Assembly: GCF_900167525.1 (NCBI RefSeq)
Contig: NZ_FUZQ01000003.1
Location: 248,001-312,000, forward strand
Origin: Krasilnikoviella flava
GTDB taxonomy: Bacteria > Actinomycetota > Actinomycetes > Actinomycetales > Cellulomonadaceae
Direction of reading: 5' to 3'
Length of the DNA stretch: 64,000 nt
Part shown: in pieces, positions 16,282 to 25,258 of the stretch
How positions within the stretch are numbered: the stretch's first letter is position 1
Layout: each line of letters begins with the position of its first letter
Program-made: the position numbers and the translations under genes
Notes under the pieces: generated by a model
Told to the model about the DNA's origin: nothing
Databases searched by the model: none
What the model saw: only the letters and a program-made list of their open reading frames with translations

Positions 16282-18447
16282 TCAGCGGCCCAGCACGTCC
16301 CTCGTCGCGACGTCGGGCCGCAGGTCCAGCCGCCGCAGCAGCTGCGCGTTGAGCGCCACCACCACGGTGGACAGCGACATGAGCAGCGCCCCGACAGACA
16401 TCGGGAGCACGAACCCGACCGGCGCGAGCACGCCCGCCGCCAGCGGCACGGACAGCAGGTTGTAACCCGCCGCCCACCACAGGTTCTGCTTCATCTTGCG
16501 GTAGCCGGCCCGCGACAGCTCGATCACCGACAGCACGGAACGCGGGTCGTCGCTGGCGAGGATGACGCCCGCCGACGCGATGGCGACGTCCGTCCCGGCG
16601 CCGATCGCGATGCCGACGTCGGCCTGCGCGAGCGCCGGGGCGTCGTTGACGCCGTCGCCGACCATCGCGACCTTGCGGCCCTCGGCCTGCAGCCCCGCGA
16701 CGCGCGCCGACTTGTCCTCCGGCCGGACGCCGGCGAACCACCGGTCGACGCCGAGCTCGTCGGCCACGGACCGCGCCACGGCCTCCGCGTCTCCGGTGAT
16801 CATCACGACCTGTACCCCGAGCCGGTGCAGCGCCTCGACCGCCTCGGCGGCCTGGGGCCGCACCTCGTCCGCGAGCTTCAGCCCGCCGACGACGACGCCG
16901 TCGCGCAGCACGTGCAGGATGATCGCGCCGTCGGCGCGCCACGCCGCCGTCTGCGGCACCTCGCCCGCGCCCTGCTCCCCGAGCTGCTCCTCCAGGAGCC
17001 GCGGCCCGCCGACGCGCACCTCGTGGCCGTCGACGGTCGCCACCACGCCCACGGCGGGCGACGACGCGAAGTCGGCGGCGCGCGGGACGTCGAGGCCGCG
17101 GGCCTCCGCCGCCCGGACGATCGCCCGGGCCAGCGGGTGCTCGCTGTCCGCCTCGGCGGACGCGGCGAGCGCCAGGACCGCGTCGACGTCCAGGTCGGCG
17201 ACCGCCGTGACGTCGGCGACCGTCGGCTCGCCCTTGGTCAGGGTGCCGGTCTTGTCGAAGAGGACGGCGTCCACGGTGCGCATGCTCTCCAGCGCGAGGC
17301 GGTCCTTGATGAGGACACCGCCGCGGGCGGCCCGCTCCGTGGCGATGGAGACCACCAGCGGGATGGCCAGGCCCAGGGCGTGGGGGCAGGCGATCACGAG
17401 CACGGTGACGGTGCGGACCACGGCGTCGTCCGGGAGGCCGAGCGCCGTCCACGCGACCGCGGTGACGACGGCGGCCCCGAGGGCGAACCAGAACAGCCAG
17501 CCCGCCGCACGGTCGGCCAGGCGCTGGGCCCGCGACGACGACGCCTGCGCCTCCGCGACCAGGCGCTGGATGCCCGCGAGGGCGGTGTCGTCGCCGGTCG
17601 CGGTGACCTCGACCCGCAGCCCGGAGTCGGTCGCGACGGTGCCGGCCGTGACGTCGTCGCCGAGCATGCGCGCCACCGTGCGGGACTCGCCCGTGACCAT
17701 CGACTCGTCCATCTCCGCACGGCCGTCCACGACGCGGCCGTCGGCGGGGACGCTGCCGCCCGGGCGGACGAGGACGACGTCGCCCACGCGCAGGTCGGAC
17801 GGCGCGACGGCGACGACGCGCTGGTCCGCACCCTCGCCGTCCACGCGCTCCGCCTCGTCGGGCAGCAGCGCCGCCAGCGAGTCGAGCGCCGAGGTGGTCT
17901 GGGCCAGGGACCGCATCTCGACCCAGTGGCCGAGCAGCATGATCACGACCAGCAGCGCGAGCTCCCACCAGAAGTCGAGCTGGTGGTCGAGGACGCCGAG
18001 GCTGGCGCCGAGCGACGCGACGAACGCCACCGTGATCGCCAGGCCGATGAGCAGCATCATCCCGGGCTTGCGCGCCCGGAGCTCCGAGACCGCCCCCGTG
18101 AGGAACGGCCTGCCGCCCCACACGAAGATCACCGTGCCGAGCACCGGCGACACCCACTCCACCCATGTCGCGCCAGGGAGCTCGTAGCCGAGCACCATCG
18201 CGAACATCGGCGACAGCGCGACGGTCGGCACCGCCAGCGCCAGCATGATCCAGAACAGCCGGCGGAACTGGCCCACGTGGTCGCCGTGGCCGGCGTGCCC
18301 GCCGTGGGTCGGCATCTCGTGACCCGCGTGCGCGTCATGGGTCGTCGTCATGTCGTGACCGCCGTGTGCGTCGTGGTCGTGCTCCAGGACGCGCGCGTCG
18401 TCGGGGCGTCGATGCCCCGGGTGCTGGTCGTGAGAGGAGTGGTCCAC
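16282..18447 (-). CDS. copB: CopB-type P1B ATPase, heavy-metal (copper) exporter
   Basis: 721 residues from GTG 18447, chosen because AAGGA lies just upstream (ATG 18474 is an alternative without a good site). The N-terminal ~60 residues are very His-rich instead of CxxC domains. TM6 carries the CPH motif (VIACPHALGLAIP) that separates CopB (P1B-3) from CopA. TGES, DKTGTLTKGEP (phosphorylated Asp) and GDGVNDAPAL complete the P-type machinery. Exports copper or silver from the cytoplasm. Two CsoR-like operators lie upstream. Confidence 0.92.
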   Translation of the reverse strand: MDHSSHDQHPGHRRPDDARVLEHDHDAHGGHDMTTTHDAHAGHEMPTHGGHAGHGDHVGQFRRLFWIMLALAVPTVALSPMFAMVLGYELPGATWVEWVSPVLGTVIFVWGGRPFLTGAVSELRARKPGMMLLIGLAITVAFVASLGASLGVLDHQLDFWWELALLVVIMLLGHWVEMRSLAQTTSALDSLAALLPDEAERVDGEGADQRVVAVAPSDLRVGDVVLVRPGGSVPADGRVVDGRAEMDESMVTGESRTVARMLGDDVTAGTVATDSGLRVEVTATGDDTALAGIQRLVAEAQASSSRAQRLADRAAGWLFWFALGAAVVTAVAWTALGLPDDAVVRTVTVLVIACPHALGLAIPLVVSIATERAARGGVLIKDRLALESMRTVDAVLFDKTGTLTKGEPTVADVTAVADLDVDAVLALAASAEADSEHPLARAIVRAAEARGLDVPRAADFASSPAVGVVATVDGHEVRVGGPRLLEEQLGEQGAGEVPQTAAWRADGAIILHVLRDGVVVGGLKLADEVRPQAAEAVEALHRLGVQVVMITGDAEAVARSVADELGVDRWFAGVRPEDKSARVAGLQAEGRKVAMVGDGVNDAPALAQADVGIAIGAGTDVAIASAGVILASDDPRSVLSVIELSRAGYRKMKQNLWWAAGYNLLSVPLAAGVLAPVGFVLPMSVGALLMSLSTVVVALNAQLLRRLDLRPDVATRDVLGR

Positions 18448-18491
18448 AGCTCGATCCTTGCCTCGGACGGACATGTTCGCGATCTCGACCG

Positions 18492-18508
18492 ATACCCCTA
18501 TGGGGTAT
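18492..18508. promoter_or_regulatory. CsoR-like operator 1
   Basis: ATACCCC-TAT-GGGGTAT, a 17-bp inverted repeat with perfect 7-bp arms, 45 bp upstream of the copper ATPase start. Matches the ATACCC...GGGTAT pattern of copper-sensing CsoR operators. No csoR gene is in the window. Confidence 0.75.
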
Positions 18509-18526
18509 CTGCCCGCCGCCAACCGT

Positions 18527-18543
18527 ATACCCCTCCTCGGTAT
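18527..18543. promoter_or_regulatory. CsoR-like operator 2
   Basis: ATACCCCTCCTCGGTAT, same length and outer bases as operator 1 but with an imperfect right arm, centred 35 bp further upstream. A paired strong/weak site suggests graded copper response. Confidence 0.55.
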
Positions 18544-18664
18544 TTCGCGACATCTGTCGCACGGCGCACGACCGCATGCGCCGCAGCATGAAGGCGGGCC
18601 GGGAACAATCGCCGGGGGCGACGCGTTGCCGCATGGCCCCGTACACCGTACGAATCGAGGTCCT

Positions 18665-20836
18665 GTGCCCCAGCCCGCCACCCCGCACGCCACCACCGAC
18701 ACCCCCGCTGCCGTCGGCAGCGCCCTGGCGGAGGAGCAGGCCGCCCTCGACGCCGCCTGGTCACGACGCGCCACGGTCCTCGACGATCTCGAGGCCACGC
18801 TGGCCGCCGCTCGCCCCGAGGACGCCGCCGCCCGCGCCCGGATCGTCCGACTGCGGGGACGGCGGGCGGAGCTACGGCAGGCCGACCACGGCCTGGTGTT
18901 CGGCCGGCTCGACGGCGACGACGGCTCGGTGCGGCGGTTGGGACGCGTCGGGCTGCCGGGCGCGACCGAGGACGACGAGCCGCTGGTCGTCGACTGGCGC
19001 GCCGCCGTCGCCCGCCCGTTCTACACGGCGACGCCGGTGGACCCGCAGGGCGTGCGCCGCCGGCGGCACGTGCGCACCAGCGGGCCCGAGGTGGTCGGTG
19101 TCGACGACGAGCCGCTCGACGGCAGCCTCGACGACTCGGGCCTCGTCGGCGAGGGCGCCCTGCTCGCCGCGCTCGACGAGCGGCGCACGGGCCGGATGGG
19201 CACCGCCGTCGCGACCCTGCAGCGCGAGCAGGACGACGTGGTGCGCGCCGACGCCCGCACGCCGCTGGTGGTGCAGGGCGGCCCCGGCACGGGCAAGACG
19301 GTGGTGGCGCTGCACCGCGTCGCATACCTGCTCTTCGCGCTGCCGCACCTGGCCGAGCGCGGAGTGCTGGTGCTCGGCCCGTCGACGCGGTTCCTCGACT
19401 ACATCGCCCAGGTGCTGCCCGCGCTCGGCGAGACGGCGGTCGTCTCCTCGACCTGCGACACGCTCGTGCCGGGCGTGCGGCCCACGCGCGCCGAGGGGCG
19501 CGACGTCGCCGAGCTCAAGGGCCGGTCGTCCTGGCTCCCGACGCTGCGCCGGTTCGTCGCGTCGCTCGAGCCGGACGACGGCCCGCTCGCCCTGGCGCTC
19601 GACGGCGAGGAGTACACGCTGCCCGCGGCCCGGGTGGCGGCCGCGCGCCGCGCCGCGGCGGGTGCGGGCTCGTACCACCAGGCCCGCGACCGGGTGACCG
19701 ACCGCGTGCACGAGCTTCTCGTCGACGCCGTCGCCGACCGCCAGGCGGAGCTGCTCGCCCGCGCGGAGGAGGGGTTCGAGGACGTGCTGGGCCAGCTCGA
19801 CGCCCGGCTCGCCGCCTCCGACGACCGGGCGCTGCACACCGGCGCGACGGGCTCCGACGTCGACGGCGTCCTGTCGGAGGCCGACCTCGACGCGCTGCGG
19901 GAGCGCGTCGCCGCCGACCGCCAGGTCGCCGCGACGCTCGACGCCTGGTGGCCCCGCCGCGACGCGGCCACCGAGCTGGCGCGGCTGCTGCACGACGCCG
20001 ACCTCCTGGCCGACCACGGGCACGACCTCACCGCCGCCGAGGCGGCGCGCGTCGCCGCCGAGCCCACGGGCGAGGGCTGGTCGAGCAGCGACGTCCCGCT
20101 CCTCGACGCCCTCGCCGACCTCCTCGGCGACCCCGAGGAGGCCGGGCCCGGCGCGGACGACGCGGACCACGACGGCGTCTTCGTCGCCGGGCGCGCCGCT
20201 GCACGCCGGGACTGGGCGTACGGCCACGTGGTGGTGGACGAGGCGCAGGAGCTGTCCGGGATGCAGTGGCACATGGTGGTGCGGCGCTGCCCCACCCGTT
20301 CGGTCACCGCCGTCGGCGACATCGACCAGGCGTCGTCGGCGCACCGGCAGACGGACTGGGGCGAGGCCGTGAGCGACGCCCTCGGCGACCGCTGGCGCCG
20401 GGCCGACCTGACGATCTGCTACCGCACGCCGCGCGAGGTCATGGAGCTCACCGGCCCGGTGCTGCGCCGGGCGGGCAGCCGCAACGACCCGCCCCGCGCC
20501 GTCCGGTCGGCCCCGGTCGCGCCCTGGTGGGCCGAGGCCGACGACGCCACCTGGCCCGGCGTCGTCGCCGACGCCGTCGCGGGGATGGCCGGGCGGTACG
20601 AGGGCGGCACGGTGGGCGTGGTCGCACCCGCTGCCCGGCTCGGCGCGCTCCGCGACGTCCTGCCCGACGGCGTCCCCGCGATGTCCGCGACGGACGCGAA
20701 GGGCCTCGAGTGGGACGCCGCCGTCGTGGTCGACCCGGACGGCATCGCCGCCGAGCCGCGCGGCTGGAACGGGCTCTACGTGGCGCTCACCCGGTGCACG
20801 CAGGAGCTCGCCCAGGTGGCGGTGGGCACCCTCTGA
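18665..20836 (+). CDS. helR: HelR/HelD-type RNA polymerase recycling ATPase
   Basis: 723 residues from GTG 18665 (GAGG upstream; no ATG in the right place). The N-terminal coiled-coil arm (ALAEEQAALDAAW..., about 15-70) precedes a UvrD-like superfamily-1 ATPase with Walker A GGPGTGKTVVALHRV and Walker B VVVDEAQELSGMQW, ending with SATDAKGLEWDAAVVVD and YVALTRCTQEL. The family pries stalled or rifamycin-bound RNA polymerase from DNA; actinobacterial HelR gives rifamycin tolerance. Divergent from the copper ATPase, with a GC-rich palindrome-like segment upstream (18614-18640). Confidence 0.88.
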   Translation: MPQPATPHATTDTPAAVGSALAEEQAALDAAWSRRATVLDDLEATLAAARPEDAAARARIVRLRGRRAELRQADHGLVFGRLDGDDGSVRRLGRVGLPGATEDDEPLVVDWRAAVARPFYTATPVDPQGVRRRRHVRTSGPEVVGVDDEPLDGSLDDSGLVGEGALLAALDERRTGRMGTAVATLQREQDDVVRADARTPLVVQGGPGTGKTVVALHRVAYLLFALPHLAERGVLVLGPSTRFLDYIAQVLPALGETAVVSSTCDTLVPGVRPTRAEGRDVAELKGRSSWLPTLRRFVASLEPDDGPLALALDGEEYTLPAARVAAARRAAAGAGSYHQARDRVTDRVHELLVDAVADRQAELLARAEEGFEDVLGQLDARLAASDDRALHTGATGSDVDGVLSEADLDALRERVAADRQVAATLDAWWPRRDAATELARLLHDADLLADHGHDLTAAEAARVAAEPTGEGWSSSDVPLLDALADLLGDPEEAGPGADDADHDGVFVAGRAAARRDWAYGHVVVDEAQELSGMQWHMVVRRCPTRSVTAVGDIDQASSAHRQTDWGEAVSDALGDRWRRADLTICYRTPREVMELTGPVLRRAGSRNDPPRAVRSAPVAPWWAEADDATWPGVVADAVAGMAGRYEGGTVGVVAPAARLGALRDVLPDGVPAMSATDAKGLEWDAAVVVDPDGIAAEPRGWNGLYVALTRCTQELAQVAVGTL

Positions 20837-20927
20837 CCTTCCTCAAATCCCCTGCCGGGGCGCGGGCACGGCCATCAAGATGACGAGGCGACATCAACCG
20901 CCGCGAGCCGTGAAGCGAGGAACTCCC

Positions 20928-22031
20928 ATGCGCGTCCTGGTGACCGGAGGCGCCGGGTACGTCGGGTCTCACACGGTGCTCCGGCTGCTCGGGGCCGGGC
21001 ACGACGTCGTCGTCGTGGACGACTTCTCCCGCGGCTCCCCCGCGGCGCTGGACCGGGTCGAGGTCCTGGCGGGCAGGCCCGTGCCGGTGCACGTCTTCGA
21101 CGGCGCCGACATCGATGCGCTGGAACGGCTCTTCGACGCCGAGGGCTTCGACGCCGTGCTGCACCTCGCCGGCATCAAGAGCCCGAGCGCCCGCGGCGTG
21201 CGGCCGCTGGACAGCTACGAGACCAACCTCGGCACCACGTTCACGCTGCTGCGCTGCATGGCCTGGTACGGCGTCGACCGGCTCGTCGTGTCGTCCTCGG
21301 CCGCCGTGTACGGCGAGGGCCGCGACCTGCCGCACGCCGAGGACACGCCGCTGGCCCCGACCGGGCCGGTGGGCCGCAGCCACGCGATGAACGAGCAGAT
21401 CCTGCGCGACGTCGTGGCCGACGCCGGCCCTGCCCTGCGGGTGGGCGTCGTGCGGCACTTCTCCGCGGCCGGTGCGCACGCCTCCGGCACCCTCGGGCCG
21501 GACCGCACGGGGGCGTCCGCGAGCCTGCTCACCGCCGTCGCGGAGGCCGCGGCCGGGCTGCGCGACGGCCTCGAGGTGCACGGCGACGACCACCCGACGC
21601 CCGACGGCACGGCCATGCGCGACTACGTGCACGTCGACGACCTCGCGGCCGGGCACGTCGCCGCCCTCGAGGTGCTCGACGACGCCGACCAGCAGCTCTC
21701 CACCTGGAACCTCGGCGGCGGCCGCCCGACCAGCGTGCTGGAGCTGGTCCGCACGTTCGAGACCGTCACCGGCCGGGCGGTGCCGTACCGGGTCACCGGC
21801 CGCCGGGAGGGGGACGTCGCCGTGTCGTACGCCGACCCCGCCCGCGCCGAGGCCGAGCTCGGCTGGCGCGCCACCCGCGGCCTCGAGGACATCTGCCTCG
21901 ACCTCTGGCGCTGGCACCAGCGCAACCCCACCGGGTACCCGGCGACGCTCGCGCCGTCGGCCCCGTGGCGCGGGGGCGTCGGCCACCGGCTCCGGCTGGT
22001 CTCCGCCGTCCCCTCCGCCGCGGCCTGGTAG
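20928..22031 (+). CDS. GalE-like NDP-sugar epimerase lacking the catalytic Tyr and Lys
   Basis: 367 residues from ATG 20928 with GAGGAA upstream. The NAD site GGAGYVGSH (7-15) and the conserved SSSAAVYGEG (122-131) are intact, as are DYVHVDDLAAGHVAAL and WNLGGGRPTSV. But the SDR catalytic YxxxK is replaced: GPVGRSH has Val148 and His152 where E. coli GalE has Tyr149 and Lys153. The usual YFNPxGA substrate loop is HFSAAGA, losing Asn179. It should therefore not work as an ordinary UDP-galactose 4-epimerase. It may be a non-catalytic or sensing homologue, or use other chemistry. Confidence 0.82.
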   Translation: MRVLVTGGAGYVGSHTVLRLLGAGHDVVVVDDFSRGSPAALDRVEVLAGRPVPVHVFDGADIDALERLFDAEGFDAVLHLAGIKSPSARGVRPLDSYETNLGTTFTLLRCMAWYGVDRLVVSSSAAVYGEGRDLPHAEDTPLAPTGPVGRSHAMNEQILRDVVADAGPALRVGVVRHFSAAGAHASGTLGPDRTGASASLLTAVAEAAAGLRDGLEVHGDDHPTPDGTAMRDYVHVDDLAAGHVAALEVLDDADQQLSTWNLGGGRPTSVLELVRTFETVTGRAVPYRVTGRREGDVAVSYADPARAEAELGWRATRGLEDICLDLWRWHQRNPTGYPATLAPSAPWRGGVGHRLRLVSAVPSAAAW

Positions 22032-22049
22032 CCAGGGCGGCGCCCGGGC

Positions 22050-23039
22050 TCAGTCCTTCGTGTCGCGGTAGTACTGCAGCGCGCCGGGGTGCAGCTCGAC
22101 CGGGTCGGTGAAGATCGCGCGCACGCGGTCGAGGTTCGCCGCCGACGGCACCTGCGCGGCGATCTGCGACCGCGCGTCGAAGAGCGTCGACACCAGGGTG
22201 CGGGCCTCGGCGTCGGGCATGTCGCCGCGCACCATGAGGAAGTTCGGCACGGCGAGCGTCTCCACCACGCGCGACGACCCGTACATGCCCTCGGGCACGA
22301 TGCCGTGCCGGTAGCCGCTGCCGTACCGGGAGCGCACCTCCTCGACCAGGTCGCCCAGGGGAACGAGGCGCACGGGCACGTCGTGTGCGAGCGTCGTCAG
22401 GCCGGGGGTGCGCAGGCCGCCGGACCAGAAGAACGCGTCGATCTCCCCCGCCCGCAGCGCCGCGATCGAGCCGTCGAGGCCCAGGCTGGCGTCCGTGAGG
22501 TCGGCGGCGGGCAGGTCGGTCGCGGCGAGCAGCCGGTGGGCGATGAGCGCCGTCCCGGACTGCGGCGCGCCGAGGGAGACGCGCTTGCCCCGGAGATCGT
22601 CGATGGTCCGGACGGCGGAGTCGGCAGGCACCACGAGGTGCAGGAAGTCGTCGTACACGCGGGCCAGCGCGCGCACGTCGAGCGGCTCGTCGAACTCCCC
22701 CTCGCCCGCGACGGCGTCCCGCGCCGCGTCGGCGGCGGAGAACGCCACCTGCGCCGTGCCGGCGTCGAGGCTCTCCAGGTTCTCCACCGACCCGCCGGAC
22801 TGGTCGACCTCGACCGGCACGTCGTAGCGGTCGGTCAGCACCTGCGCGAGCGCCGTCCCGTACGCGTGGTAGATGCCGGTCGAGCCGCCGGTGGCCACGG
22901 TGAGCGCCTCGGGCCGCTGCCCGTCCCACGGGTCGCCCGCGCCGGCGTCGCCCACGCAGCCGGCGAGCACCGGCAGCGCCAGCAGCACCGCACCCAGCGC
23001 GGCCAGCACGCGCGCCGCCCGCGCGGACGGCGCCGTCAC
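22050..23039 (-). CDS. TAXI-family TRAP solute-binding lipoprotein
   Basis: 329 residues from GTG 23039, whose start overlaps the kinase stop (GTGA). Lipobox LPVLAGC near residue 28 marks a lipoprotein. TAXI signatures: TVATGGSTGIYHAYGTALAQVL, VENLESLDAGTAQVAFS, and DLRGKRVSLGAPQSGT. Such proteins normally feed a TRAP permease (DctM-type), but none is nearby; instead it is third in an operon with a response regulator and histidine kinase. Inferred role: extracellular ligand sensor for the kinase. Confidence 0.9.
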   Translation of the reverse strand: MTAPSARAARVLAALGAVLLALPVLAGCVGDAGAGDPWDGQRPEALTVATGGSTGIYHAYGTALAQVLTDRYDVPVEVDQSGGSVENLESLDAGTAQVAFSAADAARDAVAGEGEFDEPLDVRALARVYDDFLHLVVPADSAVRTIDDLRGKRVSLGAPQSGTALIAHRLLAATDLPAADLTDASLGLDGSIAALRAGEIDAFFWSGGLRTPGLTTLAHDVPVRLVPLGDLVEEVRSRYGSGYRHGIVPEGMYGSSRVVETLAVPNFLMVRGDMPDAEARTLVSTLFDARSQIAAQVPSAANLDRVRAIFTDPVELHPGALQYYRDTKD

Positions 23040-24433
23040 GACGTCCCCTCCGCCGTGTCGCCGAGGGTGCCGCGGGCGGGAACCCGCAGCCGGACCTCCA
23101 GGCCGCCGCCCGCCGGCAGCCCCAGGCGCAGCCCGCCGCCGCCGGTGGCGAGCAGCTCGGACGCGATCGCGAGGCCCAGCCCGGAGCCGCGCACGGTGCT
23201 GTGGCCGGGCGAGCGCCAGAACCGCTCCGCGAGGCGGTCCAGCTCCTCGTGCGGGACGCCCGCACCGTGGTCGCGCACGACGACGTCGACCGCGTCGGGG
23301 TCGTCGTGCGCGACGGCGACCGTGACGTCCACCCGGCCGCCCACGGGCGAGAACTTCACGGCGTTGTCCAGGACGGCGTCGAACGCGCACTCCAGCACGA
23401 TCGGGTTCAGCTCGGCCCACACGCTGCCGTTCCCGTCGCTCCCGTCGATGCGGAGCTCCCGCCCGACGGCGAGCAGCCGCCAGTTCTCGACCCGCCGCGC
23501 GACCAGCTCCGTGACGTCCAGGGGGTGGGCGCCCGCGGCCAGGTTCGCGTCGTCGGCCAGGAGCAGCAGGGCGTCGAGGATGTGCGCCATCCGGACCGCC
23601 TCGGCTCGCACGTGCGCGACCTCGGTGGCGTGCTCGGGCGGCGTCGACAGGGCGAGGTCCTCGACGCGCAGCATCAGCGCGTTGAGGGGGTTGCGCAGCT
23701 CGTGCGAGGCGTTGGAGACGAACTCCTGCTGCCGGTGCATGGAGTGCTCCACCTGGCCGGCCATCGCGTTGAACCGGGTGATCACCTCGCGCAGCTCGGG
23801 CGGGCCGGTGGACGGCGGGATGCGGGCGTCGAGGCGCCCGCGCCCGATCTCGCCCATCGCGGTGTCCACGGCGCGCACCGGCCGCAGCACCCAGCCGGCC
23901 GTACGGTGCGCGATGACGACCGCCAGCACGCACATCGCCAGGCCCGCTGCGACGAGGATGCCCCAGCTCGACCAGATGCTGCGGGAGACCTCGTCCGCGT
24001 CGGACACGGTGACGACGGCGCCCACCAGATCGCCGCCGTCGTACACGGGCTCGGCCACCACCACCCGCTCGGCCTTCCACGGCAGCGAGCTGAGGTCGGC
24101 CTCGCCCCGTCGGCCCGCGAGCGCCGCCTGCCGCTCGTCCACCGCCGCGGGGTCGAGCCCGTTGGAGGCCCACGTGGCGCCCGACTGGTCGACGACGGCC
24201 GCGTCCACCCCGTACACCTCGCGGTAGCGGTCCAGGTCGCCCTCGACGATCGTCGGGTCGTCCGCCGTCAGCGACTGCCGCGCCGTGATGACCAGGTACC
24301 CGGCGTCGGACAGCCGGTCGAGGTAGACCTCCTGCTGGTTGGCGCGCGCCATGTTGCCCGCGTACGCCGTGCCGAGCAGCGCCAGCACCAGCACGCAGGG
24401 CACGAACAGGATGATCGCCAGCCGGGTCCGCAT
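23036..24433 (-). CDS. Sensor histidine kinase
   Basis: 465 residues. TM1 about 7-29, an extracytoplasmic region of about 125 residues, TM2 about 160-185, then HAMP. The HisKA box is SNASHELRNPLNALMLRV (phospho-acceptor His), followed by the HATPase_c N box (DNAVKFSPVGG), GAGVP and RGSGLGLAIA. It starts 6 bp after the response regulator stop and overlaps the TAXI lipoprotein gene by 4 bp, so all three are one operon. Signal unknown, but the binding protein suggests a small carboxylate or similar ligand. Confidence 0.93.
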   Translation of the reverse strand: MRTRLAIILFVPCVLVLALLGTAYAGNMARANQQEVYLDRLSDAGYLVITARQSLTADDPTIVEGDLDRYREVYGVDAAVVDQSGATWASNGLDPAAVDERQAALAGRRGEADLSSLPWKAERVVVAEPVYDGGDLVGAVVTVSDADEVSRSIWSSWGILVAAGLAMCVLAVVIAHRTAGWVLRPVRAVDTAMGEIGRGRLDARIPPSTGPPELREVITRFNAMAGQVEHSMHRQQEFVSNASHELRNPLNALMLRVEDLALSTPPEHATEVAHVRAEAVRMAHILDALLLLADDANLAAGAHPLDVTELVARRVENWRLLAVGRELRIDGSDGNGSVWAELNPIVLECAFDAVLDNAVKFSPVGGRVDVTVAVAHDDPDAVDVVVRDHGAGVPHEELDRLAERFWRSPGHSTVRGSGLGLAIASELLATGGGGLRLGLPAGGGLEVRLRVPARGTLGDTAEGTS

Positions 24434-24439
24434 CGACGC

Positions 24440-25198
24440 CTAGGCCCCCGCACCGCGCGGCGCGGCCCCGTCGCCGCCGTCGGGCACGGCCACCCGGTAG
24501 CCCACGCCGCGCACCGTCTCCACCACGTCCGGCTCGCCGAGCTTGCGGCGCAGCGACGCGACGTGCACCTCCAGCGTGCGGCCCAGCCCCTTCCAGCTGG
24601 ACCCCCACACGTCCCGCAGGATCCGCTCGCGCGTGAGGACCGAACCCTGCTGGCGCACGAGCAGCGCGAGCAGGTCGAACTCCTTGCGGGTCAGCTCGAC
24701 GACGGTGCCCACGGCGTCGCCCACCCGGTCCCCGACCGCGCCGGCCGTGCGCCGCACCTCGCGCCGCGCCAGGTCTACCACCAGGCCGCGCACCCGCACG
24801 CGCGCCTCGGCCGCGTCCGCGCGGGCGCCGTCCCACTCGCGCCCCCGGCCGCGCCGCATGACGGCGTCGATCCGGGCGAGGACCTCGCGCACGTCGTACG
24901 GCTTCGTCACGTAGTCGTCCGCACCCAGCTCGAGACCGCGGATGCGCGCGTCGAGCCGGGTGCGGGCGGTCACCATGATGATCGGGGTGTCCGAGACGCG
25001 GCGGATGCGGCGGCAGACCTCGAAGCCGTCGATGTCGGGCAGCGACAGGTCGAGCAGCACCATGTCGGTGCGCGGGCTGAGCTCCCGCAGCGCGGAAGCA
25101 CCGTCACGCGCGCGCACCACCTCGTAGCCGTGCCGGCCGAGCACGGACACGAGTGCGCCCGCGACATGGTCGTCGTCCTCGACCACGAGCAGCTGCAC
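24440..25198 (-). CDS. OmpR/PhoB-family response regulator
   Basis: 252 residues from GTG 25198, with GGAGGGA upstream fixing the start. Receiver domain 1-115 with acidic pocket VVEDDD, phospho-acceptor Asp50 (MVLLDLSLPD), Thr (VTAR) and Lys (TKPYD). C-terminal winged helix with ELTRKEFDLLALLV, RILRDVWG and RTLEVHVASLRRKLGEPDVVETVRGVGYR (consecutive motif positions in the effector domain). First gene of the operon; partner of the kinase directly downstream. Confidence 0.93.
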   Translation of the reverse strand: MQLLVVEDDDHVAGALVSVLGRHGYEVVRARDGASALRELSPRTDMVLLDLSLPDIDGFEVCRRIRRVSDTPIIMVTARTRLDARIRGLELGADDYVTKPYDVREVLARIDAVMRRGRGREWDGARADAAEARVRVRGLVVDLARREVRRTAGAVGDRVGDAVGTVVELTRKEFDLLALLVRQQGSVLTRERILRDVWGSSWKGLGRTLEVHVASLRRKLGEPDVVETVRGVGYRVAVPDGGDGAAPRGAGA

Positions 25199-25258
25199 GG
25201 GACTGTCCCTCCGTCGGGCGCCTGGAGCGCACAGGTTAGCGGAGCGTCGCACCTTCGG

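Noticed and set aside
22030-22050. GalE/TAXI convergent hairpin terminator
   Set aside because: AGCC-GGG/CCC-GGCT pairing is interrupted by a mismatch and leaves too short a stem to be convincing.
22050-24836. 928-residue frame joining kinase region and TAXI lipoprotein
   Set aside because: Only the last 329 residues are meaningful; the rest is another frame of the kinase gene.
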